NCBI GenBank assembly: GCA_032716605.1
Contig: CM064485.1
Span: forward strand, 29,601,558-29,665,557
Direction of reading: 5' to 3'
DNA: 64,000 nt
Source of the DNA: Paralithodes platypus
Taxonomy: Eukaryota; Arthropoda; Malacostraca; Decapoda; Lithodidae
Below, one piece after another: positions 56,692 to 64,000 of the stretch. Numbering within the stretch: position 1 is the stretch's first letter; every line of letters starts with the position of its first letter. The notes beneath the pieces are model-generated. The model was given only the letters and a program-made list of their open reading frames with translations, was not told the origin of the DNA and did not search any database. The translations under genes and the position numbers were made by a program.

Positions 56692-57048
56692 TTTAGGGGG
56701 TAGTGCTTGTTTTTTGGCCTATTCATTTATATAATTTATCCTTAGCTAGACCTCCATCAAGCTTAAAAAATACCTCCTAGACCCCCTTTCAAGATGTAAC
56801 TGTAAATTTTTCGGTAGAAAATGTCCCGGCCAAAGGCAGATTCCATCCAAAGTTACAGGGTCGCTATCGCTCACCAGACAAGAAATCGACACCTAAATGG
56901 CACGAAAGGTCTTAATATTGCCAAATAAATGGGGCGAAAGGTTACAAAATCGCCAAACTAATGGAACGAACGTCTTAAAATTTCAAAAACTATTATGTTA
57001 AACATGAGGTAGAAGGGGGTCCATAAAAAGCTACTAATACCCCCTCAA
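56692..57048 (+). mobile_element. MITE-A copy, degraded ends
   Basis: Complete core (ATTTTTCGGTAGAAAATG, GGTCGCTATCGCTCACCAG, AATGGCACGAAAGGTCTTAA). Ends GGGGGTAGT and ACCCCCTCAATG lack TTAA. Confidence 0.7.
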
Positions 57049-57111
57049 TGGAGAGAGAGAGAGAGAGAGAGAGATGAGAGAATGAAAGAGAAACCAACAA
57101 ACTAACCAACC
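57049..57111. repeat. Short (GA)n tract
   Basis: GA repeats at 57052-57080 between the MITE-A copy and the 43-bp array. Confidence 0.9.
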
Positions 57112-58268
57112 AATAGTGAACACGAGAGGCGGTAACATTCCCTGGAGGCTTCATGTTAGTGAACACGAGAGGCGGTAACATTCCCTGGAGGCTTCATGTT
57201 AGTGAACACGAGAGGCGGTAACATTCCCTGGAGGCTTCATGTTAGTGAACACGAGAGGCGGTAACATTCCCTGGAGGCTTCATGTTAGTGAACACGAGAG
57301 GCGGTAACATTCCCTGGAGGCTTCATGTTAGTGAACACGAGAGGCGGTAACATTCCCTGGAGGCTTCATGTTAGTGAACACGAGAGGCGGTAACATTCCC
57401 TGGAGGCTTCATGTTAGTGAACACGAGAGGCGGTAACATTCCCTGGAGGCTTCATGTTAGTGAACACGAGGCGGTAACATTCCCTGGAGGCTTCATGTTA
57501 GTGAACACGAGGCGGTAACATTCCCTGGAGGCTTCATGTTAGTGAACACGAGAGGCGGTAACATTCCCTGGAGGCTTCATGTTAGTGAACACGAGAGGCG
57601 GTAACATTCCCTGGAGGCTTCATGTTAGTGAACACGAGAGGCGGTAACATTCCCTGGAGGCTTCATGTTAGTGAACACGAGAGGCGGTAACATTCCCTGG
57701 AGGCTTCATGTTAGTGAACACGAGAGGCGGTAACATTCCCTGGAGGCTTCATGTTAGTGAACACGAGAGGCGGTAACATTCCCTGGAGGCTTCATGTTAG
57801 TGAACACGAGAGGCCGTAACATTCCCTGGAGGCTTCATGTTAGTGAACACGAGAGGCGGTAACATTCCCTGGAGGCTTCATGTTAGTGAACACGAGAGGC
57901 GGTAACATTCCCTGGAGGCTTCATGTTAGTGAACACGAGAGGCGGTAACATTCCCTGGAGGCTTCATGTTAGTGAACACGAGAGGCGGTAACATTCCCTG
58001 GAGGCTTCATGTTAGTGAACACGAGAGGCGGTAACATTCCCTGGAGGCTTCATGTTAGTGAACACGAGAGGCGGTAACATTCCCTGGAGGCTTCATGTTA
58101 GTGAACACGAGGCGGTAACATTCCCTGGAGGCTTCATGTTAGTGAACACGAGAGGCGGTAACATTCCCTGGAGGCTTCATGTTAGTGAACACGAGAGGCG
58201 GTAACATTCCCTGGAGGCTTCATGTTAGTGAACACGAGAGGCGGTAACATTCCCTGGAGGCTTCATGT
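57112..58268. repeat. 43-bp minisatellite, about 27 copies
   Basis: Unit AGTGAACACGAGAGGCGGTA plus ACATTCCCTGGAGGCTTCAT and GTT. Three units lack one AG; one has GGCCGT. Otherwise identical. Confidence 0.97.
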
Positions 58269-58359
58269 TTTATATATTTTTGCGCCTCATTTACCGTGCG
58301 CCTCATCCCCGCCGATCACAGAGGCACGATTGGCATTCATACACCCGGCAATGTATCAA

Positions 58360-59025
58360 AGGAGAGTGGTGGTGGAGGAGGAGGGAGGGAGAGTTACAAG
58401 GAATAGTTAGTGATGGAGGAGGAGGAGGGAGGGAGGGAGAGTTACAAGGAATAGTTAGTGGTGGAGGAGGAGGGAGGGAGAGTTACAAGGAATAGTTAGT
58501 GGTGGAGGAGGGAGGGAGGGAGAGTTACAAGGAAAAGTTAGTGGTGGAGGAGGGATGGAGGGAGAGTTACAAGGAATAGTTAGTGGTGGAGGAGGAGGGA
58601 GGGAGGGAGAGTTACAAGGAAAAGTTAGTGGTGGAGGAGGAGGGAGGGAGGGAGAGTTACAAGGAATAGTTAGTGGTGGAGGAGGAGGGAGGGAGGGAGA
58701 GTTACAAGGAATAGTTAGTGGTGGAGGAGGAGGGAGGGAGAGGAAGTTACAAGGAACAGTTAGTGGTGGAGGAGGAGGGAGGGAGGGAGAGTTACAAGGA
58801 ATAGTTAGTGGTGGAGGAGGGAGGGAGAGTTACAAGGAATAGTTAGTGGTGGAGGAGGAGGGAGAGAGTTACAAGGAATAGTTAGTGGTGGAGGAGGGAG
58901 GGAGGGAGAGTTACAAGGAATAGTTAGTGGTGGAGGAGGAGGGAGGGAGAGAGAGAGTTACAAGGAATAGTTAGTGGTGATGGAGGAGGGAGGGGGGCGG
59001 GGGAGAGTTACAAGGAATAGTTAGT
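58360..59025. repeat. About 42-bp purine-rich minisatellite, some 16 copies
   Basis: Unit GAGAGTTACAAGGAATAGTT plus AGTGGTGGAGGAGG and (GGGA)n. GAGTTACAAGGAATAGTT is also the 3' end of the LINE remnant at 52154, and 59005-59040 continues like that LINE (TATCTCAGAGACCTTG). Confidence 0.95.
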
Positions 59026-59145
59026 ATCTCAGAGACCTTGAGGTCCATTCCGCTTGGCAGCGTATTGTGTATGGCTACCCTCATGGTAAGGCGTCTGGCA
59101 TTAATACATAGATTTATATTAATATCTTGACTGTATTATTCCAAT

Positions 59146-59390
<245 letters not shown>

Positions 59391-59468
59391 GGAAACCGAA
59401 ACTTATGCTTTACTTATCTCTTATACATCAGTCAGTATACAGTAGGTTTTATAGATTTTGTTTTTATC

Positions 59469-59811
59469 TTAAGGGGGGATGGGCCGGTTTTCTGGGCCAC
59501 TTTCTCCATGTTTAGCCCCATTAGTTTTCAGATGTTTAGATGTTTGCCCCATTAGTTAGTCGATTATAAGACCTTTCGCCCCATTTCTTCGTCAATATTT
59601 AGACCTTTCGTGCTATTTAGGTGTCGATTTTTTCCCTGGCAAACGGTAGTGAGCCTGTAATGTTGGAAGAAGCGGCCTTCGACCGGGACATTTTTCGGGT
59701 ACAAATGAATCTAGAAGGGGGGTCTAATGGATGTTTATTTAAATTTGATGGAGGTCTAGGGAGGAAACTAGAAAAATAATGAATACATGCAAAAATCGCC
59801 CAAAAAGTTAA
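59469..59811 (-). mobile_element. MITE-A copy, TTAA-bounded
   Basis: TTAAGGGGGGATGGGCC at the left; the right end is worn (CAAAAAGTTAA). Core blocks in reverse order. Confidence 0.75.
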
Positions 59812-60289
59812 GATTACTCCAACGAGCAATAGATAAATATTAGGTGTAGCTATCCCATGGTATAAGTCACGCAAGAATAGCATTGCGTGGGTCAGAATAT
59901 ATAATTGGATCTATGTCTTCTTTTTGTAGGATGTGTTTCTTGAGTAGGTGTAGTATGATCTAGATTCTAGTATATAATCCAGGATATATTTGACAGGATT
60001 CCGAATTTGCAATTGGATACTGAATTTGCAGGACAGATAGTGTATTGAGTATGTATACAGGTAGTGTATTGAGTATGTATACAGGTAGTGTATTGAGTAT
60101 GTATACAGGTAGTATGATATGGAGTGCACAATAATCAAGAATATATGCAAGTTATTCCTGGTATTAACTTGGGTCTTTATTTTTAATATGAGTGTATTTT
60201 CTTAATTAGCAGCAGAATGTGGTCGTCTTTACATACAATTTTACATACATAACATTTTAAGACCGAGTGTTCCACACATATGTGCAGTT
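59812..60289. other. Unassigned with a short 24-bp tandem
   Basis: Three to four copies of ACAGGTAGTGTATTGAGTAT at 60040-60120. Otherwise LINE 3' UTR or unassigned. Confidence 0.5.
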
Positions 60290-61745
60290 TCAGTCTCTTG
60301 TCCTAATGGCGGCATTCCAGGCAACCCGGTTAAAGGCTGCTTCACTTGTCAAGTTTTTTGGATTTGAGATCGGCACGTAAAGTCCGATCCCAGGTCTTCT
60401 TCGGTCCACCGCTTGGTGTAGCTCCCTCCACAATCACAGACCTGCATTTTTTACCCAATTTTGTTCATCCATTCTCTCTACATGTCCATACCATCCCAAT
60501 CTACTTGTACGCATCACCATGCTAATACTCTTTATACCTAAACGTCTCCTCAGCTCAACATTTGTTATTTTATCCTGTAGCCTGGCTCCACACATCCATC
60601 TCACCATTCTCATCTCATTACGTTCCATTCTGTTGACATCCTCTACTTAAATGGCCCATGTTTCTGAGGCATACGTCATTGCACTTCTAACACATGAGGC
60701 ATACACCTTTCCCTTCAGGGGGAGAGGCATTCTTTTCATGGTCAGAATTGGCAGCAGTTCTCTGAACTTCCCCCAGCCACTTCTAATTCTAACGACAGTG
60801 GCAGCCTCGGCCCCACCACCGACAGAGATGGTATCTCCTAGGTAACAAAACTTGTCCACCAGCTCCAATGACTCATTTCCTAAATTCACAGCCACAGGAT
60901 CATCACTTGACGCAAGCTCGCCTTTCCACACTACGCACTCAAATTTCTCTATTTCTGACATCCTTCGGCAGGGGTCCTTTTATTCTTCTACAGCGCTTAC
61001 TCCCATGGTGAACCCAACATCGACAGATGCTACATCGAATCGAGTTAGCGCCCACACCCTTTCCACACACTGCACATGGGTATGCACCGCTCTTTTCCAT
61101 ATTGCCTCGTCTCAATCTACAATGCATAACCTTGGTTTTGTTAATATTGACTCTTAAACCCTTCCTAGCCATGCCCTCTCTCCATCTTTTGAATTTGGCC
61201 TCAGCATCTTGTATATTGTCAGCTATTAGGACTAAATGGTCTGCATAAAACAGTTTCAACGGGAGACCGCCTCTAAAAACTCTAGACAGTGCCTCCAGGA
61301 CCATAATAAAGAGGAGGGGGCTTAACACTGAACCCTGATGAACTCCAACACGGACTGTGAACTCATCACTCAGTACACCTTTCACCCTCACCGCAGTTCG
61401 CGAATCCTCATACATCTTCATTATCACACACACCAGCCACTCTTCCACACCAAGTTTCATCATAGCCCACTGCACAACATCTCCAGGCACCCTGTCAAAG
61501 GCCTTCTCCAGGTCTACAAACACAAAGTAAAGATCCCTGCCTTTTAGTAAGTATCTTTCTTGTATCTGCCTGACTATGAAGATTGCATCGGTTGTACCAC
61601 ATCCTGGCATAAAACCAAACTGCATATCATCAATGGAGATGCTTTGCCTGATCAAACCCTCAAAGACTCTCTCACAGACCTTCATGATTTGGTCAAGCAT
61701 TTTCAGGCCCCTATAATTACCTCTATCTAGCGCACCACCGTACAA
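60290..61745 (-). pseudogene. RTE-type LINE reverse transcriptase, 5'-truncated
   Basis: Minus-strand RT entering at NYRGLKMLDQIMKVCERV, then QFGFMPGCGTTDAIF, FVFVDLEKAFDRVP (palm Asp), GVHQGSVLSPLLF, LKLFYADHLVLIA, where the second Asp of the YADD box is His, and GLRVNINKTKVMHC. A CAVCGKGVG...CSICRCWVHH zinc-finger-like insert follows. After a shift near 60950 come VDKFCYLGDTISVGGG and YASCVRSAMTYASETWAI with a stop, then RLGWYGHVERM and a C-terminus ending at 60290. The altered catalytic box and breaks make it inactive. Confidence 0.75.
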
Positions 61746-61781
61746 CCATTAATTACCATATGGATCACAAAACACAATAAA

Positions 61782-62145
61782 TGAGTTAGTCTAGGAGTGC
61801 TTATAGTCAAATGAGTTTGTCTAGGAGTGCTTATAGTCAAATGAGTTTGTCTAGGAGTGCTTATAGTCAAATGAGTTTGTCTAGGAGTGCTTATAGTCAA
61901 ATGAGTGTCTAGGAGTGCTTATAGTCAAATGAGTTTGTCTAGGAGTGCTTATAGTCAAATGAGTTTGTCTAGGAGTGCTTATAGTCAAATGAGTTTGTCT
62001 AGGAGTGCTTATAGTCAAATGAGTTTGTCTAGGAGTGCTTATAGTCAAATGAGTTTGTCTAGGAGTGCTTATAGTCAAATGAGTTTGTCTAGGAGTGCTT
62101 ATAGTCAAATGAGTTTGTCTAGGAGTGCTTATAGTCAAATGTCGA
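61782..62145. repeat. 30-bp minisatellite, about 12 copies
   Basis: Unit GAGTTTGTCTAGGAGTGCTT plus ATAGTCAAAT; one copy lacks TTT. The array stops four bases before the TTAA of the next MITE. Confidence 0.97.
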
Positions 62146-62148
62146 TGG

Positions 62149-62524
62149 TTAAGGGGGGTCACAGGATTTTTTCTCTCCTTTTCTCTCTTGCTCTGGCTTG
62201 TATCTATTCGGCCCCATTCAGCCTACTGTTTTAAGACGTTTACTCCCATCCAAGTGTCGATTTTTTCCTGGCGAGCGGTAGTGAGCCTGCATATTTTGTT
62301 TAAAGTTTTTGACAGCAGGCTAAATTTGTACATTTTTCGATAGAAAAATTTCTCCGGCGAAGCCGGATTTCTCCATACAATGCTGGTTTGCTATCGCTCA
62401 CCAGGAAGAAATTGACACCTGGATGGAGATAAACGTCTTACAACAGTAGACTGAATGGGGCCGAATGGATACAAGCCAGAGCAAGAGAGAATAGGAGAGA
62501 AAAAAAGCAGGTCACCCCCCTAAG
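62149..62524 (-). mobile_element. MITE-A relative with long inverted arms
   Basis: TTAAGGGGGGTCAC to GTCACCCCCCTAAG. The arms are inverted repeats of about 120-130 bp (TTGCTCTGGCTTGTATC, CATTCGGCCCCATTCAG and partners), leaving a short centre with the TTTTTCGATAGAAAAAT and CTATCGCTCACCAGG core. Confidence 0.8.
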
Positions 62525-62860
62525 CATTTTCCCGGCATTTTTTCTTGAATGACTTGCATCGGTATCGGACACTAGACTGAAGATAGATTCATTTGGGGGG
62601 TATTGACATTTATAAAGTGTACCTCATAAGCTGCCAGTCCAAAGTTGACGACAAAAGTTGAGGGAAAAAAGCGCTCGTGTGATACCGTACCTGCTCAACT
62701 TTTTAGGGTCATTTAAACACAAACCATATATTTTTCCAGAATTCTCTTCCCAATTTCGGAAGAAGCATGTATCTTCTCTGAATAATGTCAAGGCAATTTC
62801 GGATATAAGGATCATGCACTCTTCTCATTACATCCGAATTAAGAGTTGGCTTGTGACCCT
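62525..62860. other. Unassigned DNA
   Basis: No gene or repeat recognised. Confidence 0.4.
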
Positions 62861-63472
62861 ATTTAACTCACACAACACAACTAAACTCACACAATACAAA
62901 ACAACATAGCGCAACATCTAACTCATACGAAACAACACAACATCTAACTCATACGAAACAACACAACATCTAACTCATACGAAACAACACAACATCTAAC
63001 TCATACGAAACAACACAACACACCATAAATCACAACTCACGATACAACACAACACAACATAACACACCTTAAATCACAACTCACAACACAACACGATACA
63101 ACACAACACAACATAACACACCATAAATCACAACTCACAACACAACACGATACAACACAACACAACATAACACACCATAAATCACAACTCACAACACAAC
63201 ACGATACAACACAACATAACATAACACACCGTAAATCACAACTCACAACACAATACTAATACAACACAACATCATACAAATACCGAAACACATTTGGCTT
63301 CGCACAACACAATACTCATAACCCAACCTAACACAACTTAGTACTTTTGATGTTGTTACTTGTTGCGAGAAGGTGGTGTCCGGGTAAACGCTAATGACAC
63401 AACACAAAACATACACACAGTACATTACACACAACACAACACATACGCACAACACACACAACACAATGCAAC
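62861..63472. repeat. ACAAC-rich minisatellites (about 26 and 54-60 bp)
   Basis: CTCATACGAAACAACACAAC repeats (62920-63010), then longer units with CACCATAAATCACAACTC and CACGATACAACACAACAC (63020-63250), then irregular ACAAC DNA. Confidence 0.9.
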
Positions 63473-63484
63473 ACAACAGAAGTG

Positions 63485-63529
63485 CCTGGGCTGTTCGGCC
63501 AGGCAGCCTAGGGAACAACAACAACAAGA
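63485..63529 (+). mobile_element. LINE-delta micro-insertion with 12-bp target duplication
   Basis: CTGTTCGGCCAGGCAGCCTA and the (AAC)n end match the last bases of LINE-delta (53266-53316). Flanked by ACAACAGAAGTG at 63473-63484 and 63530-63541. Only about 45 bases were copied. Confidence 0.75.
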
Positions 63530-63589
63530 ACAACAGAAGTGTACCCTTATCCCCACCATTCCCCCACTGGTGCTTGCTCCGATAACATT

Positions 63590-64000
63590 TCACGGGAGGG
63601 GGTAGTAGTCAAAGTTGATATACATACAAGTTAGTGTATATATACTTGGGTAGTAGTGTCAGGGTAAACACTAATTACATCACAACACACTACAACCAAA
63701 CACAACCTAACACAATAAACACAACACAACATATAAAACACTCAAGACAAAACAACACTACTTCAAGAGAGGTTGACCCCCATCACAAACCCTCCTCCCC
63801 GCTGTAACATGTCGCTGGAAGGGGCGGCTATATAGTGTCAGAGTAAACGCTAATAATACAACACAACACAACACACACAGAGGAACACACACAACACAAA
63901 ACAACACAGCATAGGACAAAATAACACTACTGCAAGACAACACAACACTACTGCAGGAGAGGTTGACCCCATCCCAAACCCTCCTCCCCGCTGTAACTAG
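63590..64000. repeat. Higher-order repeat of about 175 bp
   Basis: GGTAGTAGTGTCAGGGTAAA / ATAGTGTCAGAGTAAACGC recur at 63646 and 63830, and AGAGAGGTTGACCCC with CCTCCTCCCCGCTGTAAC at 63765 and 63958, with ACAAC-rich filler. A related start is at 63370. Runs to the window end. Confidence 0.8.

Overview
The window is non-coding, transposon- and microsatellite-saturated animal DNA. The mix of CR1-, jockey/L2- and RTE-type LINEs, a DIRS element, a BEL/Pao element, TTAA-flanked MITEs, tRNA-derived SINEs and extremely long simple-sequence tracts suggests an arthropod, most likely a decapod crustacean. That is inference: there is no species marker. No intact conserved host gene is visible. A 100-base N run at 25437-25536 is an assembly gap.

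Layout. 1-4981: the 3' part of a plus-strand DIRS element (tyrosine recombinase, a candidate internal complementary region, right terminal repeat) interrupted by a LINE with an (ATT)n tail ('LINE-alpha'). 4982-8290: SINE-like sequence, minisatellite, MITE-B pieces, an orphan adenain-like viral protease gene at 6505-7170 (minus), and a SINE whose tail matches LINE-alpha. 8303-8658: a second SINE. 8813-22519: one minus-strand CR1-like LINE carrying a TTAA MITE (9163-9645), a poly(A) LINE ('LINE-beta', 9653-18504) that itself contains a 5.8-kb DIRS element (10069-15873), and a 1.8-kb solo-LTR-like insert (19766-21588). Removing the inserts on paper rejoins the reading frames at every junction. 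22520-25383: the 3' LTR and pol end of a BEL/Pao element, holding another LINE-beta 3' fragment.

25537-40484: simple repeats, minisatellites, a decayed CR1-like LINE, two TTAA MITE families (here 'MITE-A', about 325-415 bp, ends TTAAGGGG/CCCCTTAA; 'MITE-B', about 200-220 bp, ends TTAACCC/GGGTTAA) and a hAT-like MITE. 40485-40741 looks like a CpG-rich promoter with a 5' exon (ETS and YY1-type motifs, strong splice donor). A 48-bp exon-like segment with good splice sites lies at 56607-56654, so much of 40.7-56.6 kb may be an intron; this is weakly supported. 40936-64000: very long minisatellites (periods 18, 21, 22, 25, 30, 43, 52 and 84 bp), further MITE copies, a LINE with a perfect 15-bp target duplication, an RTE-type LINE, and a 45-bp micro-insertion of a LINE 3' end.

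The most interesting points are the ordered nested insertions, a 3'-truncated DIRS element inserted without loss of target, the orphan protease, a SINE/LINE pair sharing a 3' hairpin, a filled/empty site pair showing TTAA insertion, and minisatellites whose repeat unit contains a MITE terminus.
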